A stretch of DNA of 64,000 nucleotides from Osmia lignaria lignaria (Eukaryota > Arthropoda > Insecta > Hymenoptera > Megachilidae), in assembly GCF_051020975.1 (NCBI RefSeq), contig NW_027478162.1, positions 2,540,501 to 2,604,500 of the forward strand, in the 5' to 3' direction. Position 1 is the first letter of the stretch. Each line of letters begins with the position of its first letter. Position numbers and translations under genes: made by a program. Below are positions 26,560 through 36,541 of the stretch, one piece after another. A model generated the notes under the pieces. It searched no databases and was not told where the DNA came from. It was given only the letters and a program-made list of their open reading frames with translations.

Positions 26560-26881
26560 TTGCAGATTTATCTCAAGGGAAGGGGCCTGACGGACATATT
26601 TCCAGATATTTCTTCTTCTTGTTGTTCTTCTTCTGCACAGCTAAGCTGGAAGTGGCATTTGCGGCTCGCACTAGTGCAGAGTTAGCTCAAAGGAAGGGGC
26701 CACGGTGTTTCTGTATCTCTATTATGTTGGTGCGGCTTCGGAACTTTTAAATATCTTGATATATCTCGAGAACTACGCCTCTGATCGAAAAATATCATAG
26801 AACATAAAAAGTAGGAAACTTAATTCTCTACAAAAAAGGTCTCTTAACATTTTGCCATAGCTCGCTTCGTTTCCGAGATAT
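26560..26881 (+). repeat. Chimeric monomer
   Basis: The front carries TTTCCAGATATTTC, as in 15934 and 22696. The back carries GCGGCTCGCACTAG and CCTCTGATCGAAAAAT, as in 19154. The switch lies between about 26603 and 26663. The expected neighbour order (plain, GATGTTTC, GCAGTAG, TTTCCAG) breaks here, consistent with an exchange. Confidence 0.7.
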
Positions 26882-27525
26882 TTGCAGATTTATCTCAAGG
26901 GAAGGGGCCTGACGGACATATTTCGAGATATTTCTTCTTCTTGTTGTTCTTCTTCTGCACAGCTAAGCTGGAAGTGGCATTTGCAGCGCGCAATAGTGCA
27001 GAGTTATCTCAAAGAAAGGGGCCACGGTGTTTCTGTATCTCTATTATGTTGGTGCGGCTTCGGAACTTTTAAATATCTTGATATATCTCGAAAACTACGC
27101 TTCTGATCAAAAAATATCAGAGAACGTAAATTGTAGGAAACATAATTCTCTACAAAAAAGGTCTCTTAACATTTTGCCATAGCTCGCTTCGTTTCCGAGA
27201 TATTTGCAGATTTATCTCAAGGGAAGGGGCCTGACGGACATATTTCGAGATATTTCTTCTTCTTGTTGTTCTTCTTCTGCACAGCTAAGCTGGAAGTGGC
27301 ATTTGCAGCTCGCAATAGTGCAGAGTTATCTCAAAGAAAGGGGCCACGGTGTTTCTGTATCTCTATTATGTTGGTGCGGCTTCGGAACTTTTAAATATCT
27401 TGATATATCTCGAGAACTACGCATCTGATCAAAAAATATCGTAGAACATAAAAAGTAGGAAACTTAATTCTCTACAAATAAGGTCTCTTAACATTTTGCC
27501 ATAGCTCGCTTGGTTTCCGAGATAT

Positions 27526-30500
27526 TTGCAGATTTATCTCAAGGGAAGGGGCCTGAGGGACATATTTCGAGATGTTTCTTCTTCTTGTTGTTCTTCTTCT
27601 GCACAGCTAAGCTGGAAGTGGCATTTGCAGCTCGCAATAGTGCAGAGTTACCTCAAAGAAAGGGGCCACGGTGTTTCTGTATCTCTATTATGTTGGTGCC
27701 GCTTCGGAACTTTTAAATATCTGGATATATCTCGAGAACTACGCATCTGATCAAAAAATATCATAGAACATAAAAAGTAGGAAACTTAATTCTCTACAAA
27801 AAAGGTCTCTTAACATTTTGCCATAGCTCGCTTCGTTTCCGAGATATTTGCAGATTTATCTCAAGGGAAGGTGCCTGACGGACATATTTCGAGATATTTC
27901 TTCTTCTTGTTGTTCTTCTTCTGCACAGCTAAGCTGGAAGTGGCATTTGCAGCTCGCAGTAGTGCAGAGTTATCTCAAAGAAAGGGGCCACGGTGTTTCT
28001 GTATCTCTATTATGTTGGTGCGGCTTCGGAACTTTTAAATATCTTGATATATCTCGAGAACTACGCATCTGATCAAAAAATATCGTAGAACACAAAAAGT
28101 AGGAAACTTAATTCTCTACAAATAAGGTCTCTTAACATTTTGCCATAGCTCGCTTGGTTTCCGAGATATTTGCAGATTTATCTCAAGGGAAGGGGCCTGA
28201 CGGACATATTTTCAGATATTTCTTCTTCTTGTTGTTCTTCTTCTGCACAGCTAAGCTGGAAGTGGCATTTGCAGCTCGCAATAGTGCAGAGTTATCTCAA
28301 AGAAAGGGGCCACGGTGTTTCTGTATCTCTATTATGTTGGTGCGGCTTCGGAACTTTTAAATATCTTGATATATCTCGAGAACAACGCATCTGATCAAAA
28401 AATATCATAGAACATAAAAAGTAGGAAACCTCATTTTCTACAAAAAAGGTCGCTTAACATTTTGCCGTAGCTCGCTTCGTTTCCGAGATATTTGCAGATT
28501 TATCTCAAGGGAAGGGGCCTGACGGACATATTTCGAAATATTTCTTATTCTTGTTGTTCTTCTTCTGCACAGCTAAGCTGGAAATGTCATTTGCAGGTCG
28601 CAATAGTGCAGAGTTATCTCAAAGAAAGGGGCCACGGTGTTTCTGTATCTCTATTATGTTGGTGCGGCTTCGGAACTTTTAAATATCTCGATATATCTCG
28701 AAAACTACGCTTCTGATCAAAAAATATCAGAGAACCTAAATTGTAGGAAACATAATTCTCTACAAAAAAGGTCTCTTAACATTTTGCAATAGCTCGCTTC
28801 GTTTCCGAGATATTTGCAGATTTATCTCAAGGGAAGGGTCCTGACGGACATATTTCGAGATATTTCTTCTTCTTGTTGTTCTTCTTCTGCACAGCTAAAC
28901 TGGAAGTGGCATTTCCAGCTCGCAATCGTGCAGAGTTATCTCAAAGAGAGGGGCCACGGTGTTTCTGTATCTCTATTATGTTGGTGCGGCTTCGGAACTT
29001 TTAAATATCTTGATATATCTCGAGAACTACGCATCTGATCAAAAAATATCATAGAACATAAAAAGTAGGAAACCTAATTTTCTACAAAAAAGGTCTCTTA
29101 ACATTTTGCCGTAGCTCGCTTCATTTCCGAGATATTTGCAGATTTATCTCAAGGGAACGGGCCTGACGGACATATTTCGAAATATTTCTTATTCTTGTTG
29201 TTCTTCTTCTGCACAGCTAAGCTGGAAGTGGCATTTGCAGCTCGCAATAGTGCAGAGTTATCTCAAAGAAAGGGGCCACGGTGTTTCTGTACCTCTATTA
29301 TGTTGGTGCAGCTTCGGAGCTTTTAAATATCTTGATATATCTCGAGAACTACGCATCTGATCAAAAAATATCATAGAACATAAAAAGTAGGAAACTTAAT
29401 TCTCCACAAATAAGGTCTCTTAACATTTTGCCATAGCTCGCTTGGTTTCCGAGATATTTGCAGATTTATCTCAAGGGAAGGGGCCTGAGGGACATATTTC
29501 GAGATGTTTCTTCTTCTTGTTGTTCTTCTTCTGCACAGCTAAGCTGGAAGTGGCATTTGCAGCTCGCAATAGTGCAGAGTTACCTCAAAGAAAGGCGCCA
29601 CGGTGTTTCTGTATCTCTATTATGTTGGTGCCGCTTCGGAACTTTTAAATATCTGGATATATCTCGAGAACTACGCATCTGATCAAAAAATATCATAGAA
29701 CATAAAAAGTAGGAAACTTAATTCTCTACAAAAAAGGTCTCTTAACATTTTGCCATAGCTCGCTTCGTTTCCGAGATATTTGCAGATTTACTTCAAGGGA
29801 AGGGGCCTGACGGACATATTTCGAGATATTTCTTCTTCTTGTTGTTCTTCTTCTGCACAGCTAAGCTGGAAGTGGCATTTGCAGCTCGCAGTAGTGCAGA
29901 GTTATCTCAAAGAAAGGGGCCACGGTGTTTCTGTATCTCTATTATGTTGGTGCGGCTTCGGAACTTTTAAATATCTTGATATATCTCGAGAACTACGCAT
30001 CTGATCAAAAAATATCGTAGAACACAAAAAGTAGGAAACTTAATTCTCTACAAATAAGGTCTCTTAACATTTTGCCATAGCTCGCTTGGTTTCCGAGATA
30101 TTTGCAGATTTATCTCAAGGGAAGGGGCCTGACGGACATATTTCCAGATATTTCTTCTTCTTGTTGTTCTTCTTCTGCACAGCTAAGCTGGAAGTGGCAT
30201 TTGCAGCTCGCAATAGTGCAGAGTTATCTCAAAGAAAGGGGCCACGGTGTTTCTGTATCTCTATTATGTTGGTGCGGCTTCGGAACTTTTAAATATCTTG
30301 ATATATCTCGAGAACAACGCACCTGATCAAAAAATATCATAGAACATAAAAAGTAGGAAACCTCATTTTCTACAAAAAAGGTCGCTTAACATTTTGCCGT
30401 AGCTCGCTTCGTTTCCGAGATATTTGCAGATTTATCTCAAGGGAAGGGGCCTGACGGACATATTTCGAAATATTTCTTATTCTTGTTGTTCTTCTTCTGC

Positions 30501-31472
30501 ACAGCTAAGCTGGAAATGTCATTTGCAGGTCGCAATAGTGCAGAGTTATCTCAAAGAAAGGGGCCACGGTGTTTCTGTATCTCTATTATGTTGGTGCGGC
30601 TTCGGAACTTTTAAATATCTCGATATATCTCGAAAACTACGCTTCTGATCAAAAAATATCAGAGAACCTAAATTGTAGGAAACATAATTCTCTACAAAAA
30701 AGGTCTCTTAACATTTTGCCATAGCTCGCTTCGTTTCCGAGATATTTGCAGATTTATCTCAAGGGAAGGGTCCTGACGGACATATTTCGAGATATTTCTT
30801 CTTCTTGTTGTTCTTCTTCTGCACAGCTAAACTGGAAGTGGCATTTCCAGCTCGCAATCGTGCAGAGTTATCTCAAAGAGAGGGGCCACGGTGTTTCTGT
30901 ATCTCTATTATGTTGGTGCGGCTTCGGAACTTTTAAATATCTTGATATATCTCGAGAACTACGCATCTGATCAAAAAATATCATAGAACATAAAAAGTAG
31001 GAAACCTAATTTTCTACAAAAAAGGTCTCTTAACATTTTGCCGTAGCTCGCTTCATTTCCGAGATATTTGCAGATTTATCTCAAGGGAACGGGCCTGACG
31101 GACATATTTCGAAATATTTCTTATTCTTGTTGTTCTTCTTCTGCACAGCTAAGCTGGAAGTGGCATTTGCAGCTCGCAATAGTGCAGAGTTATCTCAAAG
31201 AAAGGGGCCACGGTGTTTCTGTACCTCTATTATGTTGGTGCAGCTTCGGAGCTTTTAAATATCTTGATATATCTCGAGAACTACGCATCTGATCAAAAAA
31301 TATCATAGAACATAAAAAGTAGGAAACTTAATTCTCCACAAATAAGGTCTCTTAACATTTTGCCATAGCTCGCTTGGTTTCCGAGATATTTGCAGATTTA
31401 TCTCAAGGGAAGGGGCCTGAGGGACATATTTCGAGATGTTTCTTCTTCTTGTTGTTCTTCTTCTGCACAGCT
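27526..31472 (+). repeat. 1,932-bp (6-monomer) higher-order repeat, about two copies
   Basis: Six monomers from 27526 are repeated from 29458 at a 1,932-bp offset. Shared marks are GGAAATGTCATTTGCAGG near 28581 and 30513, GCTTCATTTCC near 29117 and 31049, and AAGGGAACGGGCCTG near 29151 and 31083. The second copy ends inside the chimeric monomer at 31390. Confidence 0.85.
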
Positions 31473-31711
31473 AAACTGGAAGTGGCATTTCCAGCTCGCA
31501 ATCGTGCAGAGTTATCTCAAAGAGAGGGGCCACGGTGTTTCTGTATCTCTATTATGTTGGTGCGGCTTCGGAACTTTTAAATATCTTGATATATCTCGAA
31601 AACTACGCTTCTGATCAAAAAATATCAGAGAACGTAAATTGTAGGAAACATAATTCTCTACAAAAAAGGTCTCTTAACATTTTGCCATAGCTCGCTTCGT
31701 TTCCGAGATAT
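31390..31711 (+). repeat. Mosaic monomer with three source types
   Basis: The front has CCTGAGGG and GAGATGTTTC like 29458. The middle has CTAAACTGG, TTTCCAGCTCGCAATCG and AAAGAGAGG like 30746. The tail has CTTGATATATCTCGAAAAC and AGAGAACGTAAATTG like 14646. At least two switches are needed, the first between about 31438 and 31475. Confidence 0.7.
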
Positions 31712-32033
31712 TTGCAGATGTATCTCAAGGGAAGGGGCCTGACGGACATATTTCGAGATATTTCTTCTTCTTGTTGTTCTTCTTCTGCACAGCTAAGCTG
31801 GAAGTGGCATTTGCAGCTCGCAGTAGTGCAGAGTTATCTCAAAGAAAGGGGCCACGGTGTTTCTGTACCTCTATTATGTTGGTGCAGCTTCGGAGCTTTT
31901 AAATATCTTGATATATCTCGAGAACTACGCATCTGATCAAAAAATATCATAGAACATAAAAAGTAGGAAACTTAATTCTCTACAAAAAAGGTCTCTTAAC
32001 ATTTTGCCATAGCTCGCATCGTTTCCGAGATAT
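31712..32033 (+). repeat. Chimeric monomer
   Basis: The front half has CTCGCAGTAGTGC, as in 29780. The back half has TACCTCTATTATG and GCAGCTTCGGAGC, as in 31068. The switch falls between about 31823 and 31867. A private G gives CAGATGTATCTC at the front. Confidence 0.65.
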
Positions 32034-33321
32034 TTGCAGATTTATCTCAAGGGAAGGGGCCTGACGGACATATTTCGAGATATTTCTTCTTCTTGTTGTT
32101 CTTCTTCTGCACAGCTAAGCTGGAAGTGGCATTTGCAGCGCGCAATAGTGCAGAGTTATCTCAAAGAAAGGGGCCACGTTGTTTCTGTATCTCTATTATG
32201 TTGGTGCGGCTTCGGAACTTTTAAATATCTTGATATATCTCGAGAACTACGCATCTGATCAAAAAATATCATAGAACATAAAAAGTAGGAAACTTAATTC
32301 TCTACAAAAAAGGTCTCTTAACATTTTCCCATAGCTGGCATCGTTTCCGAGATATTTGCAGATTTAGCTCAAGGGAAGGGGCCTGACGGACATATTCCGA
32401 GATATTTCTTCTTCTTGTTGTTCCTCTTCTGCACAGCTAAGCTGGAAGTGGCATTTGCAGGTCGCAATAGTGCAGAGTTATCTCAAAGAAAGGGGCCACG
32501 GTGTTTCTGTACCTCTATTATGTTGGTGCAGCTTCGGAGCTTTTAAATATCTTGATATATCTCGAGAACTACGCATCTGATCAAAAAATATCATAGAACA
32601 TAAAAAGTAGGAAACTTAATTCTCCACAAATAAGGTCTCTTAACATTTTGCCATAGCTCGCTTGGTTTCCGAGATATTTGCAGATTTATCTCAAGGGAAG
32701 GGGCCTGAGGGACATATTTCGAGATGTTTCTTCTTCTTGTTGTTCTTCTTCTGCACAGCTAAGCTGGAAGTGGCATTTGCAGCGCGCAATAGTGCAGAGT
32801 TATCTCAAAGAAAGGGGCCACGTTGTTTCTGTATCTCTATTATGTTGGTGCGGCTTCGGAACTTTTAAATATCTTGATATATCTCGAGAACTACGCATCT
32901 GATCAAAAAATATCATAGAACATAAAAAGTAGGAAACTTAATTCTCTACAAAAAAGGTCTCTTAACATTTTCCCATAGCTGGCATCGTTTCCGAGATATT
33001 TGCAGATTTAGCTCAAGGGAAGGGGCCTGACGGACATATTCCGAGATATTTCTTCTTCTTGTTGTTCCTCTTCTGCACAGCTAAGCTGGAAGTGGCATTT
33101 GCAGGTCGCAATAGTGCAGAGTTATCTCAAAGAAAGGGGCCACGGTGTTTCTGTATCTCTATTATGTTGGTGCGGCTTCGGAACTTTTAAATATCTTGAT
33201 ATATCTCTAGAACTACGCATCTGATCAAAAAATATCATAGAAGATAAAAAGTAGGAAACTTAATTCTCTACAAAAAAGGTCTCTTAACATTTTGCCATAG
33301 CTCGCTTCGTTTCCGAGATAT
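32034..33321 (+). repeat. 644-bp (2-monomer) duplication
   Basis: The back of unit 32034 (CAGCGCGC and CCACGTTGTTTC) plus the linker TTTTCCCATAGCTGGCATC and the front of 32356 recur 644 bp later in 32678 and 33000. The unusual linker appears only at these two places. The matched stretch is roughly 32110-32510 against 32754-33154. Confidence 0.8.
32678..32999 (+). repeat. Chimeric monomer joining two subfamilies
   Basis: The front is the GAGATGTTTC type with CCTGAGGG. The back is the CAGCGCGC type with CCACGTTGTTTC. The switch lies between about 32726 and 32783, at the junction of the 644-bp duplication. Confidence 0.7.
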
Positions 33322-34924
33322 TTGCAGATTTATCTCAAGGGAAGGGGCCTAACGGACATATTTCGAGATATTTCTTCTTCTTGTTGTTCTTCTTCTGCAC
33401 AGCTAAACTGGAAGTGGCATTTCCAGCTCGCAATAGTGCAGAGTCATCTCAAAGAAAGGGGCCACGGTGTTTCTGTATCTCTATTATGTTGGTGCGGCTT
33501 CGGAACTTTTAAATATCACGATATATCTCGAAAACTACGCTTCTGATCAAAAAATATCATAGAACATAAATTGTAGGAAACATAATTCTCGACAAAAAAG
33601 GTCTCTTAACATTTTGCCATAGCTCGCTTCGTTTCCGAGATATTTGCAGATATATCTCAAGGGAAGGGGCCTGACGGACATATTTCAAGATATTTCTTCT
33701 TCTTGTTGTTCTTCTTCTGCACAGCTAAGCTGGAAGTGGCATTTACAGCTCGGAATAGTGCAGAGTTATCTCAAAGAAAGGGGCCACGGTGTTTCTGTAT
33801 CTCTATTATGTTGGTGCGACTTCGGAACTTTTAAATATCTTGATATATCTCGAGAACTACGCATCTGATCAAAAAACGTCATAGAACGTAAAAACTAGGA
33901 AACTTAATTCTCTACAAAAAAGGTCTCTTAACATTTTGCAATAGCTCTCTTCGTTTCCGAGATATTTCCAGATTTATCTCAAGGGAAGGGGCCTGACGGA
34001 CATATTTCGAGATATTTCTTCTTCTTGTTGTTCTTCTTCTGCACAGCTAAGCTGGAAGTGGCATTTGCAGCTCGCAATAGTGCAGAGTTATCTCAAAGAA
34101 AGGGGCCACGGTGTTTCTGTATCTCTATTATGTTGGTGCGGCTTCGGAACTTTTAAATATCTTGATATATCTCGAGAACTACGCATCTGATCAAAAAATA
34201 TCATAGAACATAAAAAGTAGGAAACTTAATTCTCTACAAAAAAGGTCTCTTAACATTTTGCCATAGCTCGCTTCGTTTCCGAGATATTTGCAGATTTATC
34301 TCAAGGGAAGGGGCCTAACGGACATATTTCGAGATATTTCTTCTTCTTGTTGTTCTTCTTCTGCACAGCTAAACTGGAAGTGGTATTTCCAGCTCGCAAT
34401 AGTGCAGAGTCATCTCAAAGAAAGGGGCCACGGTGTTTCTGTATCTCTATTATGTTGGTGCGGCTTCGGAACTTTTAAATATCTCGATATATCTCGAAAA
34501 CTACGCTTCTGATCAAAAAATATCATAGAACATAAATTGTAGGAAACATAATTCTCGACAAAAAAGGTCTCTTAACATTTTGCCATAGCTCGCTTCGTTT
34601 CCGAGATATTTGCAGATATATCTCGAGGGAAGGGGCCTGACGGACATATTTCGAGATATTTCTTCTTCTTGTTGTTCTTCTTCTGCACAGCTAAGCTGGA
34701 AGTGGCATTTACAGCTCGCAATAGTGCAGAGTTATCTCAAAGAAAGGGGCCACGGTGTTTCTGTATCTCTATTATGGTGGTGCGGCTTCGGAACTTTTAA
34801 ATATCTTGATATATCTCGAGAACTACGCATCTGATCAAAAAATATCATAGAACATGAAAAGTAGGAAACTTAATTCTCTACAAAAAAGGTCTCTTAACAT
34901 TTTGCCATAACTCTGTTCGTTTCC

Positions 34925-34946
34925 GAGATATTTGCAGATTTATCTC
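34925..34946. repeat. Short inverted repeat GAGATA...TATCTC
   Basis: Two perfectly complementary 6-bp arms flank a 10-bp spacer that contains TTTGCAGATT. In monomers with GATATATCTC (for example 33644, 35576 and 44914) the arms lengthen to 7 bp. It recurs once per monomer and could form a small cruciform or bind a dimeric protein. No function is shown. Confidence 0.6.
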
Positions 34947-34965
34947 AAGGGAAGGGGCCTGACGG
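34933..34965 (+). repeat. Internal repeat, copy 1 (unit positions 2-34)
   Basis: This 33-bp segment runs from TGCAGATTTATCTCAAG to the ACGG that follows GGGGCC. It aligns with 35047-35077 in the same monomer at 28 of 31 positions, with one 2-nt gap. The pair is present in essentially every monomer, so the duplication is older than the array's present expansion. Confidence 0.85.
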
Positions 34966-34979
34966 ACATATTTCGAGAT

Positions 34980-35012
34980 ATTTCTTCTTCTTGTTGTTCT
35001 TCTTCTGCACAG
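34980..35012 (+). other. Pyrimidine-rich tract ending in CAG
   Basis: A run built from TTC/TTG triplets leads into CTGCACAG. It resembles a eukaryotic 3' splice acceptor (polypyrimidine tract then CAG) and recurs every 322 bp. With no gene in the array, this is most likely a compositional feature. It could matter only if array transcripts are spliced. Confidence 0.4.
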
Positions 35013-35020
35013 CTAAGCTG
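35010..35020. repeat. Hyphenated palindrome CAGCTAAGCTG
   Basis: Five-base perfect arms sit around a single central A. The motif is intact in monomers with CTAAGCTGG and broken in the subfamily with CTAAACTGG (for example 1445, 2411, 5309 and 14324), so it separates two monomer classes. Confidence 0.6.
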
Positions 35021-35046
35021 GAAGTGGCATTTGCAGCTCGCAATAG

Positions 35047-35077
35047 TGCAGAGTTATCTCAAAGAAAGGGGCCACGG
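35047..35077 (+). repeat. Internal repeat, copy 2 (unit positions 116-146)
   Basis: This is the second copy of the internal duplication, 114 bp downstream of copy 1. It runs from TGCAGAGTTATCTCAAAG to ACGG, lacks the TG dinucleotide before ACGG, and differs by three substitutions. The sequence before it, CATTTGCAGCTCGC, also resembles the one before copy 1, CATTTTGCCATAGCTCGC, so the ancestral duplication may have been longer. Confidence 0.85.
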
Positions 35078-35156
35078 TGTTTCTGTATCTCTATTATGTT
35101 GGTGCGGCTTCGGAACTTTTAAATATCTTGATATATCTCGAGAACTACGCATCTGA

Positions 35157-35230
35157 TCAAAAAATATCATAGTACATAAAAAGTAGGAAACTTAATTCTC
35201 TACAAAAAAGGTCTCTTAACATTTTGCCAT
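35157..35230. other. A-tract-rich, low-G+C quarter of the monomer
   Basis: This stretch holds A6 (35159-35164), A5 (35178-35182) and A6 (35204-35209), with starts 19 and 26 bp apart, close to but not exactly two helical turns. Phased A-tracts can curve DNA and affect nucleosome placement. A 322-bp unit is about the length for two nucleosomes, and this stretch could be a linker or bend. That is inference from base content only. Confidence 0.45.
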
Positions 35231-36541
35231 AGCTCGCTTCGTTTCCGAGATATTTGCAGATTTATCTCAAGGGAAGGGGCCTAACGGACATATTTCGAGA
35301 TATTTCTTCTTCTTGTTGTTCTTCTTCTGCACACCTAAACTGGAAGTGGCATTTCCAGCTCGCAATAGTGCAGAGTCATCTCAAAGAAAGGGGCCACGGT
35401 GTTTCTGTATCTCTATTATGTTGGTGCGGCTTCGGAACCTTTAAATATCTTGATATATCTCGAGAACTACGCATCTGATCAAAAAATATCATAGAACATA
35501 GAAAGTAGGAAACTTAATTCTCTACAAAAAAGGTCTCTTAACATTTTGCCATAGCTCGCTTCGTTTCCGAGATATTTGCAGATATATCTCAAGGGCAGGG
35601 GCCTGACGGACATATTTCGAGATATTTCTTCTTCTTGTTGTTCTTCTTCTGCACAGCTAAACTGGAAGTGGCATTTCCAGCTCGCAATAGTGCAGAGTTA
35701 TCTCAAAGAAAGGAGCCACGGTGTTTCTGTATCTCTATTATGTTGGTGCGGCTTCGGAACTTTTAAATATCTTGATATATCTCGAGAACTACGCATCTGA
35801 TCAAAAAATATCATAGAACATAAATTGTAGGAAACATAATTCTCTACAAAAAAGGTCTCTTAACATTTTGCCATAGCTCGCTTCGTTTCCGAGATATTTG
35901 CAGATATATCTCAAGGGCAGGGGCCTGACGGACATATTTCGAGATATTTCTTCTTCTTGTTGTTCTTCTTCTGCACAGCTAAGCTGGAAGTGGCATTTAC
36001 AGCTCGCAATAGTGCAGAGTTATCTCAAAGAAAGGGGCCACGGTGTTTCTGTATCTCTATTATGTTGGTGCGGCTTCGGAACTTTTAAATATCTTGATAT
36101 ATCTCGAGAACTACGCATCTGATCAAAAAATATCATAGAACATAAAAAGTAGGAAACTTAATTCTCTACAAAAAAGGTCTCTTAACATTTTGCCATAGCT
36201 CGCTTCGTTTCCGAGATATTTGCAGATTTATCTCAAGGGAAGGGGCCTGACGGACATATTTCGAGATACTTCTTCTTCTTGTTGTTCTTCTTCTGCACAG
36301 CTAAGCTGGAAGTGGCATTTGCGGCTCGCACTAGTGCAGAGTTATCTCAAAGAAAGGGGCCACGGTGTTTCTGTATCTCGTTTATGTTGGTGCGGCTTCG
36401 GAACTTTTAAATATCTTGATATATCTCGAGAACTACGCATCTGATCAAAAAATATCATAGAACATAAATTGTAGGAAACATAATTCTCTACAAAAAAGGT
36501 CTCTTAACATTTTGCCATAGCTCGCTTCGTTTCCGAGATAT

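Larger units (their letters stand above)
1..33321. other. Left variant domain
   Basis: The monomer population here includes the GGTCCTGA class (20 copies), the CAGCGCGC class, the ATG/TAG class (9 copies), the GAGATGTTTC class (9 copies) and the TTCGAAATATTTCTTATTC class. GATTCAGCTCAAAGGA monomers are absent and GCACTAGTGC monomers are few (13680, 19154, 20120, 26560, and a variant at 12714). The domain is defined by composition; its right edge is gradual. Confidence 0.7.
33322..35253 (+). repeat. 966-bp (3-monomer) higher-order repeat, two copies
   Basis: Units 33322, 33644 and 33966 pair with 34288, 34610 and 34932. Markers are CCTAACGG with CAGAGTCATCTC in the first unit and TTCTCGACAAAA before the second; a third first-type unit stands at 35254. 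The copies differ at several positions, for example TTTCAAGATATTTC only near 33682, so this pattern is older than block C. Confidence 0.75.
34932..35253 (+). repeat. Representative consensus-like 322-bp monomer
   Basis: I use this unit as the reference for motif positions because it carries few private changes. By hand count it is about 39% G+C (65 G, 61 C) with 11 CpG dinucleotides against about 12 expected. In order it holds internal repeat copy 1 (unit positions 2-34), a pyrimidine tract (49-75) ending in CAG at 79-81, the palindrome CAGCTAAGCTG (79-89), internal repeat copy 2 (116-146), the tail motif TATCTCGAGAACTACGC (203-219), TGATCA (223-228), an A-tract-rich stretch (226-300) and a G+C-richer segment GCTCGCTTCG (301-310). 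The open frame at 34932-35156 starts with TTG and ends at TGA; I do not call it a gene. Confidence 0.9.

Noticed and set aside
1108..32868. 68- and 79-codon plus-strand frames in another register (for example 1751-1957, 15274-15480)
   Set aside because: They exist only where GCTTCGTTTCC changed to GCTTGGTTTCC and made a TTG, or where the 1-nt deletion joins two frames. Shadows of the same repeat.
34925..35253. CENP-B box
   Set aside because: I compared each TTCG and CGAA in the consensus with the pattern TTCGNNNNANNCGGG. TTCGAGATATT fits the first part, but the CGGG end is absent on both strands.
34950..35253. Hammerhead ribozyme, known from some satellites of similar length
   Set aside because: The core CTGATGA is not present. 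The nearest strings are CTGATCA, CTGATGG and CTGATCG, and no matching GAAAC and cleavage-site arrangement was found.
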